Under the pieces are notes generated by a model, which saw only the letters and a list, made by a program, of their open reading frames with translations, had not been told where the DNA came from and did no database searches. From contig NZ_BBLV01000008.1 in the NCBI RefSeq assembly GCF_000971115.1, forward strand, positions 1 through 64,000: DNA of 64,000 bases, given 5' to 3'. Position numbers and translations under genes: made by a program. Below, piece by piece: positions 1-8,557 of this stretch. Every line of letters starts with the position of its first letter. The first letter of the stretch is position 1. The stretch comes from Demequina gelatinilytica. GTDB lineage: Bacteria > Actinomycetota > Actinomycetes > Actinomycetales > Demequinaceae.

Positions 1-340
1 GCGGCGCCTGAGCCGTGGCGGCGACCCCCGTGGCGGCCGCCGGGGAGGCGGCCGCGGCGGGCGACGCCGTCGCCACGAGCGCCGTCACCTCGGCGCCGCG
101 CAGCCCCCACCACGCCAGGGCGCCGAGCAGCGCGAGCACCGCCGCGGCCGTCGCCGCGGTGCGGGCATCGAGCCGCCAGCGCGTCGGGTGCGGCTCGGGC
201 GGCTCCGCACCGTGGCTCGAGGCGTAGGCGGTCGCCGCCGCCCGGCGCACGCCCTCGGACCACCGTGCGCGCACATCGTCGGACGCCGGCGCGGGCACGT
301 CCTCGGGTGACGAGGCGCGGGCGGCGGGCGAGGGCTCCAT
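1..340 (-). CDS. Probable ComEA-type DNA uptake protein, N-terminal part (cut by window edge)
   Basis: Only the first 113 codons are visible. The product starts with about 60 charged, Pro/Ala-rich residues, then one hydrophobic segment (about residues 62-80, with a WWG motif), then a low-complexity Ala/Pro stretch running off the window. This is the usual layout of actinobacterial ComEA: cytoplasmic tail, one membrane anchor, linker, then outside DNA-binding helix-hairpin-helix domains, which are not in view here. The assignment rests mainly on the order leuS-degV-comEA, well known in Micrococcales, with comEC expected next. ATG at 340 is chosen because an in-frame stop lies four codons upstream and a -10 box (TAGCGT, 347-352) ends six bases before it, so the message is probably leaderless. 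If right, it binds incoming DNA at the cell surface. Confidence 0.6.
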   Translation of the reverse strand, partial: MEPSPAARASSPEDVPAPASDDVRARWSEGVRRAAATAYASSHGAEPPEPHPTRWRLDARTAATAAAVLALLGALAWWGLRGAEVTALVATASPAAAASPAAATGVAATAQAP

Positions 341-346
341 GCGGGC

Positions 347-352
347 ACGCTA
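347..352 (-). promoter_or_regulatory. -10 box (TAGCGT) of leaderless comEA-like gene
   Basis: TAGCGT fits the actinobacterial TANNNT -10 consensus and is followed by exactly six bases and the ATG. No ribosome binding site is present, so transcription probably begins at the start codon. Confidence 0.45.
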
Positions 353-473
353 GGCACCGGTGCGCCCCGCCAGCGGGGAGGACCGGCGGCCTGGGGAGCG
401 CATCGCGCCGCGGGCGGCATGGGCACATCGCCTCGCACGCGAGCACCGGCCTCGGCGCCACGGAGGCGGAGGA

Positions 474-1322
474 TCAGCCGGGCAGGTCGGAGACGACCGC
501 GGAGAGCGTGCCGGGCCCCGCATGCGCGGCGAGCACCGCGCTCACCTGCCCCAGCACGACGGGCGCGACCTGAGGATGGCGCGCCTCGATCTCGCGTGCC
601 ATCGCGACCGCCGCATCGTCCGCACCCACGCCCATGACGGCGACCGCGGGACGCGAGCAGCGCGCCACCGCCTCGTCGACGGTGGCGTGCAGCGCGGCGC
701 GCGCGCGGGCGAGGCTGCGCGCACGCGATGCGACGATCACCTCGCCGTCGACCACCTCGAGCACGGGCCGGATGCCGAGCACCCTCCCCACCGCGGCGAC
801 CGCGGGGCCGATGCGCCCACCCCGACGCAGGTGGTCGAGCGACTCGACCGAGAACACGCAGCGTGCCGTCGCGGCCGCGGTCCGGGCGGCATCGGCGACA
901 CGAGCCACCGAGCCTCCCGCGAGCGCGGCCTGCGCCGCGGCGATCGCCGCGAACCCCATCGCCATCGCGACGGTGCGGGTATCGACGACCTCGACGCGGA
1001 CCCGCGACCGCTCGGCGGCGGCGCGTGCCGCCTGCGCCGTCCCTGACAGCGTGCCCGCGAGGGTCAGCAGGACGATGCCCTCGGCGCCGTCCGCGACCGC
1101 CGCGGCGATCGCCTCGTCGAAGGCGGCCGCCGTGGGCTGCGACGTGGTGAGGTCCTCGCCCGCGCGGAGGCGCGCCACCACGTCGTCGTGCCCGATGCCG
1201 ACGCCCTCGGCCCAGGAGTCGTCGCCGACGACCACCTGGAGCGGGACCACGGCGATCCCCCACCGCGCGGCGAGCGCGGGCGGCAGGGATGCCGCGGAGT
1301 CGGCGATGACGGCGACGGTCAT
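474..1322 (-). CDS. DegV family fatty-acid-binding protein
   Basis: 282 aa, full family length. The N-terminal IADSAASLP segment, the TSQPT motif near residue 60, the LAGTLSGT loop near 88 and LRRGGRIG near 167 are DegV hallmarks. The family binds a fatty acid (in Firmicutes, FakB delivers it to the kinase FakA for phosphorylation). No kinase gene is in view, so its role here is a lipid-binding cytosolic protein by family only. It lies between leuS and the comEA-like gene, all on the minus strand, a common actinobacterial order. The ATG at 1322 has no ribosome binding site but lies six bases after TAAGGT (1329-1334), so it is probably leaderless. Confidence 0.9.
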   Translation of the reverse strand: MTVAVIADSAASLPPALAARWGIAVVPLQVVVGDDSWAEGVGIGHDDVVARLRAGEDLTTSQPTAAAFDEAIAAAVADGAEGIVLLTLAGTLSGTAQAARAAAERSRVRVEVVDTRTVAMAMGFAAIAAAQAALAGGSVARVADAARTAAATARCVFSVESLDHLRRGGRIGPAVAAVGRVLGIRPVLEVVDGEVIVASRARSLARARAALHATVDEAVARCSRPAVAVMGVGADDAAVAMAREIEARHPQVAPVVLGQVSAVLAAHAGPGTLSAVVSDLPG

Positions 1323-1328
1323 GGCGTC

Positions 1329-1334
1329 ACCTTA
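1329..1334 (-). promoter_or_regulatory. -10 box (TAAGGT) of leaderless degV
   Basis: TAAGGT-GACGCC-ATG: TANNNT hexamer six bases before the start codon. The arrangement and sequence closely match the promoter of the ATP-grasp gene (TATGGT-GACGTT-ATG at 10167). Confidence 0.5.
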
Positions 1335-1356
1335 GCGAGGCCGCACCTCGCCGCGG

Positions 1357-3858
1357 TCACGCCGTGACGATGTTGACCAGGCGCGGCGCCTTGACGATGA
1401 CCGTGCGGATCCCCGCGTCGCCGATGGCACGCTTCGCGCCGTCGGACGCGAGCGCGAGCTCGCGCAGCTCGTCCTGGCCGATGCCCGGGGGCACCTCGAG
1501 GCGGTCGCGCACCTTGCCCATGACCTGGACGATGCACGTGACGGTCTCCTCGACCAGCAGCGACTCCTCGACCTTCGGGTACGTCGCCAGCGCGACGTCC
1601 TCGTGGCCGAGCATCGACCACATGTCCTCCGCCGCGTAGGGCGCGAAGAGGCTCAGCAGGATCGACACGACCTCGGCGGCCTCACGGACCGCAGGGTCGG
1701 ACGCGCCGGCGCCCGAGTCGATCACCTTGCGGGTGGCGTTCACCAGCTCCATGGTGCGGGCGACGACCACGTTGAACTTGAAGCCCTCGACCAGCTCCTG
1801 AGCGTCATGCAGCGTGCGGTGCGTGATCGCGCGGAGCGCCTGGTCGCCGGCGGCGGGGTCGACGCCCGGCTCCGACTCGACGTCGCGGGCGAGGCGCCAC
1901 GCGCGGGCGAGGAACTTGGCCGAACCCGCGGGCGAGACGTCCGCCCAGTCGATGTCGTCCTCCGGCGGGCCGGCGAAGGCCATGGTGAGGCGCACCGCGT
2001 CGACGCCGAACTCGTCGAGCTGCTCGGACAGGCGCACCAGGTTGCCGCGCGACTTCGACATCGCGGAGCCGTCCATCTGCACCATGCCCTGGTTGAGCAG
2101 CGCGGAGAACGGCTCGCCGAAGTCGAGCATCCCCATGTCCCGCAGCGCCTTGGTGAAGAAGCGCGAGTACAGGAGGTGAAGGATCGCGTGGGTGACGCCG
2201 CCGACGTACTGGTCGACGGGCGCCCAGCGCTTCGCGTCGAGCACATCGAACGGGCCGTCGGTCTTGGCCGGGTCGAGGTAGCGCAGGAAGTACCACGACG
2301 AGTCCACGAAGGTGTCCATCGTGTCGGTGTCGCGCAGGGCCGCGCCGCCGCACGACGGGCACGTCGTGTTGACCCAGTCCGTCGCCGCTGCGAGGGGCGA
2401 CTGGCCCTTGGGCTTGAGGTCCAGCCCCTCGGCGGCGGGCAGCGTGACGGGCAGCTGGTCGTCGGGGACGGGGACCTCGCCGCACGTCTCGCAGTGGATG
2501 ATCGGGATCGGGGTGCCCCAGTAGCGCTGGCGGGAGATGAGCCAGTCGCGCAGGCGGTAGTTGGTCGCCGCGTCGCCGGTGCCGGCCGCGGACAGCTCCG
2601 CGACGATGGCGGCGATCGCCTCGGTCTTCGCGAGGCCGTCGAGCGAGCCCGAGTTGACGAGCGTGCCGTCGCCCGTGGCGGCGATGCCGGTCTCGACCGG
2701 GTCGCCGAAGGGCTCCCCCGCATCGTCCACGCAGTCCAGGACCACACGCACGGGGAGGTCCATCGCGCGGGCGAAGTCGAGGTCGCGCTGGTCGTGCGCG
2801 GGCACGGCCATGATCGCGCCGTGGCCGTAGTCCGCGAGCACGTAGTCGGAGGCCCAGATGGGCAGGCGCTCGCCGTTGACGGGGTTGATGCCGTAGCGCT
2901 GCAGGAACACGCCGGTCTTGGGGCGGTCGGTCGCGAGGCGGTCGATCTCGTTCTCGCCCTTGACCTTCTCGACGTAGGCGGCGAAGGCCTCCTGGGTGGC
3001 GGCGTCCGCGCCCTCGGCGAGCTCGGCGGCCAGGTCGGAGTCGGCCGCGACCACCATGAAGGTCGCACCGTACAGGGTGTCGGGCCGGGTGGTGTAGATG
3101 TCGATGGGCTGCTCGCGGCCCTCGATGGTGAAGGACACGTCGGCGCCCGAGGAGCGGCCGATCCAGTTGCGCTGCATCGCGATCACCTTCGACGGCCAGG
3201 AGCCGCGCAGGGTCTCGAGGCCGTCGAGCAGCTCGTCCGCGTACTCCGTGACCTTGAAGTACCACTGGTTGAGCTTCTTCTTGGTGACCGGGGTGTCGCA
3301 ACGCTCGCACAGGCCGCCCACCACCTGCTCGTTCGCGAGCACGGTCTGGTCCTTGGGGCACCAGTTGACGTTGGAGTGCTTGCGGTACGCGAGACCGCGC
3401 TCGAACATGCGCGTGAAGATCCACTGGTTCCAGCGGTAGTACTCGGGGCGGTGCGTCATCAGCACGCGGTCCCAGTCGAAGGAGCACGCGTAGCGCTTCA
3501 TCGAGGTGAGCTGCTGGGCGATGTTGTCCTCGGTCCAGCCGGCCGGGTCCACGCCACGCTTGATCGCGGCGTTCTCCGCAGGCAGGCCGAACGAGTCCCA
3601 GCCGATCGGGTGGAGGACGTTGAAGCCCTTCTGCACCCAGTGGCGGGAGATGACGTCGCCCAGCGCATACGCCTCGGCGTGACCCATGTGAAGGTCGCCG
3701 GAGGGGTACGGGAACATGTCGAGCACGTACTTGGTGGGGCGCGCATCGTCCTCACGACCCGAACGGAAGGGCTGGCGCTCCTCCCACACGGGGAGCCACC
3801 GGTCCTCGATGGATCGGAAGTCGTAGCGGGCAGCCTCGGTCTCAAACGTCTCGGTCAC
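1357..3858 (-). CDS. leuS: Leucyl-tRNA synthetase
   Basis: 833 aa, normal for bacterial LeuRS. It charges tRNA-Leu in the cytosol and edits mischarged tRNA in an inserted CP1 domain. The class I HIGH signature appears as HMGH (residues 57-60) after [11 protein letters not shown], and the KMSKS loop as MSKS near residue 600. A zinc-ribbon-like CPSCGG occurs near residue 508, and the C-terminal anticodon-binding and tRNA-binding segments are complete. The GTG start at 3858 is chosen because TAGAAT (3865-3870) lies six bases upstream and no ribosome binding site exists. No T-box leader is visible. degV follows 34 bp downstream in the same direction, after its own -10 box. Confidence 0.98.
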   Translation of the reverse strand: MTETFETEAARYDFRSIEDRWLPVWEERQPFRSGREDDARPTKYVLDMFPYPSGDLHMGHAEAYALGDVISRHWVQKGFNVLHPIGWDSFGLPAENAAIKRGVDPAGWTEDNIAQQLTSMKRYACSFDWDRVLMTHRPEYYRWNQWIFTRMFERGLAYRKHSNVNWCPKDQTVLANEQVVGGLCERCDTPVTKKKLNQWYFKVTEYADELLDGLETLRGSWPSKVIAMQRNWIGRSSGADVSFTIEGREQPIDIYTTRPDTLYGATFMVVAADSDLAAELAEGADAATQEAFAAYVEKVKGENEIDRLATDRPKTGVFLQRYGINPVNGERLPIWASDYVLADYGHGAIMAVPAHDQRDLDFARAMDLPVRVVLDCVDDAGEPFGDPVETGIAATGDGTLVNSGSLDGLAKTEAIAAIVAELSAAGTGDAATNYRLRDWLISRQRYWGTPIPIIHCETCGEVPVPDDQLPVTLPAAEGLDLKPKGQSPLAAATDWVNTTCPSCGGAALRDTDTMDTFVDSSWYFLRYLDPAKTDGPFDVLDAKRWAPVDQYVGGVTHAILHLLYSRFFTKALRDMGMLDFGEPFSALLNQGMVQMDGSAMSKSRGNLVRLSEQLDEFGVDAVRLTMAFAGPPEDDIDWADVSPAGSAKFLARAWRLARDVESEPGVDPAAGDQALRAITHRTLHDAQELVEGFKFNVVVARTMELVNATRKVIDSGAGASDPAVREAAEVVSILLSLFAPYAAEDMWSMLGHEDVALATYPKVEESLLVEETVTCIVQVMGKVRDRLEVPPGIGQDELRELALASDGAKRAIGDAGIRTVIVKAPRLVNIVTA

Positions 3859-3864
3859 CCGAGG

Positions 3865-3870
3865 ATTCTA
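3865..3870 (-). promoter_or_regulatory. -10 box (TAGAAT) of leaderless leuS
   Basis: TAGAAT, a near-perfect -10, is followed by CCTCGG and the GTG start codon. There is no Shine-Dalgarno sequence, so leaderless initiation is inferred. The rest of the gap to 4076 carries the CAP-gene promoter region and leader. Confidence 0.55.
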
Positions 3871-3999
3871 CCGAGCGACGATGCGCGACAGGTGCGCGCC
3901 GCCCCTGACGGCCTACGGGGGCACCAGGTCCGCGTCCGCGTCGCCGGGACGCGCCGGGGCCCGCAGTGTGACGTGGATCACGTTCCCCCCACTCAGGGC

Positions 4000-4028
4000 T
4001 TGATCCATGGGAGAAATGTGCCGATATC
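4000..4028 (+). promoter_or_regulatory. Candidate promoter of the CAP-domain gene
   Basis: TTGATC (4000-4005) and GATATC (4023-4028) are spaced by 17 bases upstream of the CAP gene. The -35 is good and the -10 is weak. A small palindrome, ACGTGGATCACGT (3971-3983), lies just upstream and could be an operator. Confidence 0.3.
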
Positions 4029-4043
4029 TCCCCTACGCGGGGA
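4009..4043 (+). other. Two mutually exclusive hairpins in the CAP gene leader
   Basis: GGGAGA (4009-4014) can pair with TCTCCC (4027-4032). The overlapping TCCCC (4029-4033) can instead pair with GGGGA (4039-4043). Both cannot form together. The ribosome binding site AGGAGGA (4064-4070) follows. Whether this is regulatory is unknown. Confidence 0.3.
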
Positions 4044-4076
4044 AACCGTGCCCGCCGCACCGCAGGAGGACCCCCG

Positions 4077-4856
4077 ATGCGACCCGTCACCCCCGTCCCC
4101 GCCCGCCGACCCCTCGCCCTCGCGGGGCTCCTCGCCCTCGCGACCGCCATCGCCTTCGCGGCGACGGCCGTGGTCCCCGCCGGACCGGCCGACGCCGCCA
4201 CCGACCCGCTGCAGCTCGTCATCGACAAGACCAACGCGCACCGCACCGAGCAAGGGCTCAAGCCCCTCGCCGTGCGCACGCGGATCGCGACGGTGTCGGA
4301 GGACTGGAGCCAGCACATGAAGTCCACGCGGACGCTCGCGCACAACCCGAGCTTCGCGACCGAGATCCCCGGCCAGACCGTGCGCTCGGGTGAGAACGTG
4401 GGCATGGCGTGCGGCTACGGGGGCGCGAAGGCGAACGCGTCGACCGTCATGACCGCCTGGCTCAAGTCCGCGGGGCATGAGGCCAACATCAGCGGCAACT
4501 ACTCGGACCTCGGCGTGGGCATCGTCTACGACTCGAGCCGCGACTGCGTGTGGGCCACCCAGAACTTCGCCAAGTACGACGGCACCTACAAGTCCTCGCC
4601 GAGCCCCTGGATTCAGGGCACCGCCGCGCCGGGCAAGATCCTGACGGCCAAGACCCGCGCATGGAAGTGGTCGCCGCGACCGACCTCGTTCCGCTACCAG
4701 TGGCTCCGCGACGGCCAGAAGATCGACGGGGCGACTTCCGCGACGTACAAGGTCACCAAGGCGGACAAGGGCCACAAGATCCGGGTGCGGATCACCGCCA
4801 AGAAGTCGGGGTTCATGGACCAGCGGCGCAAGAGCGGCACCAAGCTGGTGAGCTGA
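4077..4856 (+). CDS. Secreted CAP (SCP/PR1-like) domain protein with C-terminal Ig-like module
   Basis: 259 aa. The signal peptide spans about residues 1-41 (basic start, Ala/Leu-rich core, cut near ADA-AT). The CAP domain fills about 43-170: N-AHR-EQGL near its start, W-QHM, AHNPSF, the GENV motif, then W-S-GH and a DCVWATQNF end. Two cysteines (GMACGYGG and DCVWAT) may form a disulfide. Residues about 178-258 form a beta-rich module (YQWLRDGQKI, then ATYKVTKADKG) found repeatedly in actinobacterial surface proteins. The role is extracellular, probably wall-associated; CAP proteins have no single known activity. The start is fixed by AGGAGGA six bases before ATG. It is followed in the same direction by another wall protein gene. 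Confidence 0.88.
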   Translation: MRPVTPVPARRPLALAGLLALATAIAFAATAVVPAGPADAATDPLQLVIDKTNAHRTEQGLKPLAVRTRIATVSEDWSQHMKSTRTLAHNPSFATEIPGQTVRSGENVGMACGYGGAKANASTVMTAWLKSAGHEANISGNYSDLGVGIVYDSSRDCVWATQNFAKYDGTYKSSPSPWIQGTAAPGKILTAKTRAWKWSPRPTSFRYQWLRDGQKIDGATSATYKVTKADKGHKIRVRITAKKSGFMDQRRKSGTKLVS

Positions 4857-4899
4857 CCCGCGTCGGCGCGCTCCCCTCCTCTCCCCCGCGACGTGTCCG

Positions 4900-4914
4900 G
4901 GTGCCCGTGGCACC
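4900..4914. other. Small perfect hairpin between the two wall protein genes
   Basis: GGTGCC-CGT-GGCACC lies 43 bases after the CAP stop and 38 before the next start. It could be a weak terminator or an operator. It has no T-run. Confidence 0.25.
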
Positions 4915-4952
4915 ATGGACGAGGAGTCGCCAACCGCGGAGGGAGGCCGCCG

Positions 4953-6797
4953 ATGGAGCCCGCTCGTCCCGAGGGTCTCGCTCGCCGCGTCACCCTCGGC
5001 CTCGGTACCGCAGCGCTCGGTCTCGCGCTCGCGACGACGACGGGGGCACCGGCCTCGGCCGCGGACGCCTCGCCTGGCCCCTCGCCGACCCAGGAGTCGG
5101 CGGGAGCGGCGACGGGTGTGGAGGACACGGCGGCCGAGGAGACCGCCGAGGAGACCGCCGCGCCCGAGCCCACGACCGAGCCCGAGCAGACCGCGGCGCC
5201 CGAGCCCGAGCCGGCCGCCACCCCGAAGCCGACATCCCAGCCGACCGCGACCGGGGCGCCGGCCCCCTCCCCCGACGCCGAGCCCTCGCCCGACGCCTCG
5301 CCGCAGGCCTCGCCCGAGCCGCGGGCCTCGACCGCGCCGGATCCGGCGCCGACGCCCGATCCCGCACCCGCGGAGACGCCCACGGCGCCGTCCGGCACGG
5401 CGCCGAGCGTCGCGGCCTCGGAGCCGTCGCTCACCCCGTACGACCCGACCGCCGACGTGCTCATGGCCACGGGTCCCGCACCGCTGAAGCCGACGCGATT
5501 CTCCGACGTCTCGGGCACCCTGGGCGCGGCGGACTACTCGGCCTTCGCCGCGGACATCGCGTGGCTGGGACGTGAGGGGATCGCGACGGGCGCCCCGGAC
5601 GATGCGGGCGAGGTCGCGTTCGATCCCGACGCGACGCTGACGCGAGGCGAGTTCGCGGCCTACCTCTACCGCCTTGCCGGATCGCCTGCCGACGGCGTGC
5701 CGGCGGTGAGCGTGTTCACGGATGCGCAGGCCCAGGACACGGAGCATGCGGCGGAGATCGCGTGGGTCGCGGCGCAGGGCATCGCGTCCGGCTCGACTGA
5801 GGACGGCACCCGGGAGTTCCATCCGGACGAGCCCCTGACGCGCGGGGCGGCGGCGCGCATGCTGCATCGCTTCGCGGGGCTGCCGAAGGGAGGCCACGCG
5901 GACCCATACGTCGACGTCGAGGCCGGCACCCGCCTGGACGATGCCGCGGCCTGGCTCGCGAGCCGCGTCGCCGCCGTCGGCTGGGACGGTGCCGAGGGCC
6001 GCGAGTTCCGCGCGGACGAGCCCCTCACCAAGGGCGCGGTGGCGGCGATGCTCCACCGCGCGGTCGAGGCCGGCGTGACCTTCTCGGGGCCGGGCGACGG
6101 CACTCGGCTGGTCACCCCCGTCACGGTGGTGGTCGACGGCGCGGACACCCTCAACCTGCGCGCCGGGCCGTCGCTCGAGGCCCAGGTGGTCTCGTGGGCC
6201 TCGCAGGACGACGAGCTGGAGACCACGGGCGCGGTCACGGGCGACGGATGGGTGCAGGTCCTCGACGACGGCGACCCGCTGTGGGCCTCTCTCGACTACC
6301 TCGCGCGCGACACCTCCGTGGCTCCTGACCTCGCGACCACGGGCACCACCGCCGCAACCCTCTCGGAGGTCTACGCGAACGGAGAGATCCCGGCCTCGGC
6401 GCTGTGCGCGCTGCCCTGGAAGGGCGCCGTCCTGCTCGAGTGCGGCGCGGCCGCCGATCTCGGGCGCCTCGACGACGCGTTCCACGAGCGGTTCGGCATC
6501 CACGTGCCCGTCGGGTCCGGGTACCGCGACCTCGCGGGCCAGTACGCGGCCCGCGCGAGCAAGGGGCGGCTCGCCGCGACACCTGGCACGTCGAACCACG
6601 GATGGGGCGAGGCGATCGACCTCGACGAGTCCGGCCTGCCGGGCGGCTACGGCGGCGCGGCCTACGCGTGGCTCGTCTCGCAGGCGCCCGCGTACGGATG
6701 GCACCTCCCCGCGTGGGCGGGCCCCGGCGGCGCGAAGCCCGAGCCCTGGCACCTCGAGCACCTGGAGAGCGCCGCCGAGCACGGCGACGACGCGTAG
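4953..6797 (+). CDS. Secreted SLH-domain protein with SH3 module and VanY D,D-carboxypeptidase domain
   Basis: 614 aa from the ATG at 4953, chosen over an in-frame ATG 60 bases upstream because GGAGGGAGG precedes it and a clean signal peptide follows. Order: signal peptide (about 1-35), a long Pro/Ala/Glu/Thr linker (about 36-165), three SLH-like repeats (about 180-375, with F-PD--LTRGE type motifs), an SH3-like module (LNLRAGPSLEAQVVSWA), and a C-terminal VanY/peptidase M15 domain. The zinc site is visible as SNHGWGEAIDLD and EPWHLEHLE. By family it trims D-Ala-D-Ala ends or peptidoglycan stems outside the cell, and the SLH repeats should hold it to wall polymers. It ends three bases from the convergent transglutaminase gene. 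Confidence 0.9.
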   Translation: MEPARPEGLARRVTLGLGTAALGLALATTTGAPASAADASPGPSPTQESAGAATGVEDTAAEETAEETAAPEPTTEPEQTAAPEPEPAATPKPTSQPTATGAPAPSPDAEPSPDASPQASPEPRASTAPDPAPTPDPAPAETPTAPSGTAPSVAASEPSLTPYDPTADVLMATGPAPLKPTRFSDVSGTLGAADYSAFAADIAWLGREGIATGAPDDAGEVAFDPDATLTRGEFAAYLYRLAGSPADGVPAVSVFTDAQAQDTEHAAEIAWVAAQGIASGSTEDGTREFHPDEPLTRGAAARMLHRFAGLPKGGHADPYVDVEAGTRLDDAAAWLASRVAAVGWDGAEGREFRADEPLTKGAVAAMLHRAVEAGVTFSGPGDGTRLVTPVTVVVDGADTLNLRAGPSLEAQVVSWASQDDELETTGAVTGDGWVQVLDDGDPLWASLDYLARDTSVAPDLATTGTTAATLSEVYANGEIPASALCALPWKGAVLLECGAAADLGRLDDAFHERFGIHVPVGSGYRDLAGQYAARASKGRLAATPGTSNHGWGEAIDLDESGLPGGYGGAAYAWLVSQAPAYGWHLPAWAGPGGAKPEPWHLEHLESAAEHGDDA

Positions 6798-6800
6798 CGG

Positions 6801-7637
6801 CTACTCGACCTGGGTGACCTTGACCGTCACGTCCAGCGCCGTGGTCGACCCCGCGACCACGCCCGTGAGCGGGGGCACGTCCGTGTACTCCCTCGCGCGC
6901 GCGACGATCACGTGGTGGTCGCCCACCTCGCGGTCGTTGGTGGGGTCGAATCCGTACCAGTCGCCGGTCCACCACTCGACCCATGCGTGCGACTCTCCCG
7001 AGACGGTCTCGCCGATCTCCGCGTCGCGCTTGGGGTGCAGGTAGCCCGAGACGTAACGCGCAGGGATCCCGACCGTACGCAGCGCGCCGATCGCGAGGTG
7101 CGCGAAGTCCTGGCACACGCCCGACCGCGCCGCCCACGCGTCGCGCGCCGGGGTGTGGACGGTGGTCGCGCCGGGCACGTACTTCATCTGGTCGTAGACG
7201 TGGTCGCAGATCGCGCGCGCGGTGGCATCCGGCTGATCACGCCCGGCCGCCTCGCGTGCGAACTCCGCCAGCTCCTCGGTGGGTTCGGTGACGTCGCTGA
7301 GGCCCAGGTACTCGCTCAGGAGGTCCTGGAAGCGCGGGCCCGTGAGGGTGTCCCACGTCGCGCGCTCCTCGCGCGCGGGCACGCTCGCGACCTCGACCAG
7401 GCTCGAGCCGACCACGGTGAGCTCCTCATGCGGCTGGAGCACCTCGAAGACGTTGACCGTCGCCTCCCAGTAGTCGCGGTAGGACGAGCGCCACGTCACG
7501 GGCGAGACCTCGACGCGGGACTCGAGCACGCGCTGGCGCGGGAGCCACGCAGGCGTGAGGCGCGCCTCGTTGTAGGAGGAGACGATCGGGCTCGCGTAGG
7601 TGAACGCGGTCCGATGCTCGACACGCAGGGTGCTCAC
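6801..7637 (-). CDS. Transglutaminase-like cysteine peptidase/ligase fold protein
   Basis: 278 aa. It has the bacterial transglutaminase N-terminal beta domain (about 1-110: LRVEHRTAFTYASPI, EARLTPAWLP) followed by the transglutaminase-like core. The catalytic triad is visible: Cys in SGVCQDFAH, His in SGESHAWVEWW, Asp in FDPTND. GTG at 7637 is taken as start because AGGAGG lies four bases upstream; it also overlaps the alpha-E stop as GTGA. It is the third gene of an operon with an ATP-grasp and an alpha-E protein. This trio is widespread and was predicted by Iyer and co-workers to make or modify small peptides. The substrate is unknown. Confidence 0.9.
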   Translation of the reverse strand: MSTLRVEHRTAFTYASPIVSSYNEARLTPAWLPRQRVLESRVEVSPVTWRSSYRDYWEATVNVFEVLQPHEELTVVGSSLVEVASVPAREERATWDTLTGPRFQDLLSEYLGLSDVTEPTEELAEFAREAAGRDQPDATARAICDHVYDQMKYVPGATTVHTPARDAWAARSGVCQDFAHLAIGALRTVGIPARYVSGYLHPKRDAEIGETVSGESHAWVEWWTGDWYGFDPTNDREVGDHHVIVARAREYTDVPPLTGVVAGSTTALDVTVKVTQVE

Positions 7638-8557
7638 AGCGCCTCCTGGTTCCACAGCACGGTCGACGCCGGCAGGAAGTAGCGGTCACGGATGAGGTCC
7701 GAGGCGGTCGCGCAGGCGCTCTGCACCTCGCGCATCTGCCCCGGGAGGTCGTCGAGGACGTCCCTCACATCGCGGTACTCGAGGTTGGTGCGCGCGCGAC
7801 CGAGCGCGAGCCGCGCGCGGTCGGAGAGCGCCCGCGAGTTCGAGGCGCCCTCGATGCGGCCCAGGGTGTCCTCCGCCTTCTGGAGGTTGTACGCGATCGA
7901 GCGCGGGAACAGGCGATCCACCAGGAGGAACTCCGCGGCGCGCTCCTCGGTCACCAGCGCGCGGACCGTGCGCAGGTACGCCTCGTGCGCGCTGCACGAG
8001 CGCAGCAGGGTGGTCCAGTTGGGGCCCGTGGTGCCCTCGAAGTGCCGCGTCATGAGAAGGCGGGCGATCATGTCCGCGCGCTCGAGCGAGCGCCCCAGCT
8101 CCATGAAGTGCCAGGCGTCGTCGCGCGACGTGGTGGCCGAGTGCAGGCCCCACACCACCGCCGCGCGCTCGCGCACCCACACGAAGAACTCGTGCGGGCG
8201 AGCCGCGGAGGTCCACCGCGGGAGCTGGTTGCGCGTCATGTTGAGCGACTCCCACACCTCGGTGGAGATCACCTCACGCGCCCGGCGTGCGTTCTCGCGC
8301 GCCGCTCCGAGCGTCCACGCGATCGACGAGGACTGCTCGGGGTCGAACGCGAGGGTCTGCAGGACGTCGCGTCGCGACACCGGCGTCTCGAACTCGCAGT
8401 TCATCACCGACAGCAGCGAGCCGTTCGCGCTCGGCTCGTCGACCCACGGGTCCTCGAGCAGCACGTTGAGGTGCACGTCGAGCAGGCGCGCGGTGTTGTC
8501 CGCACGCTCGACGTAGCGGCCGATCCAGAACAGCGACTCCGCGATGCGGCTCAGCAT
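7634..8557 (-). CDS. Alpha-E domain-containing protein
   Basis: 307 aa, all-helical family. Family-typical motifs include LSRIAESLFWIGRYVERAD at the start, SLERADMIARLL in the middle and the RYFLP segment near the end. Alpha-E proteins are always found with circularly permuted ATP-grasps and transglutaminase-like proteins. No biochemical activity is established. ATG at 8557 is preceded by GGGAGGGAC. The start overlaps the ATP-grasp stop by seven bases, and the stop overlaps the transglutaminase start by four, so the three genes should be made together. Confidence 0.93.
   Translation of the reverse strand: MLSRIAESLFWIGRYVERADNTARLLDVHLNVLLEDPWVDEPSANGSLLSVMNCEFETPVSRRDVLQTLAFDPEQSSSIAWTLGAARENARRAREVISTEVWESLNMTRNQLPRWTSAARPHEFFVWVRERAAVVWGLHSATTSRDDAWHFMELGRSLERADMIARLLMTRHFEGTTGPNWTTLLRSCSAHEAYLRTVRALVTEERAAEFLLVDRLFPRSIAYNLQKAEDTLGRIEGASNSRALSDRARLALGRARTNLEYRDVRDVLDDLPGQMREVQSACATASDLIRDRYFLPASTVLWNQEAL

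Noticed and set aside
3859-4076. T-box or other known riboswitch before leuS or the CAP gene
   Set aside because: No T-box TGG bulge sequence or specifier stem; leuS appears leaderless. No c-di-AMP riboswitch consensus was recognised before the CAP gene.
1603-4320. Very long open frame on the strand opposite leuS
   Set aside because: It mirrors the leuS codons, has no start signal and only low-complexity Arg/Gly/Val-rich translation. Such frames are common in DNA of this GC content; the same applies to the long frames opposite the wall protein genes, moaA, nirB and nasA.
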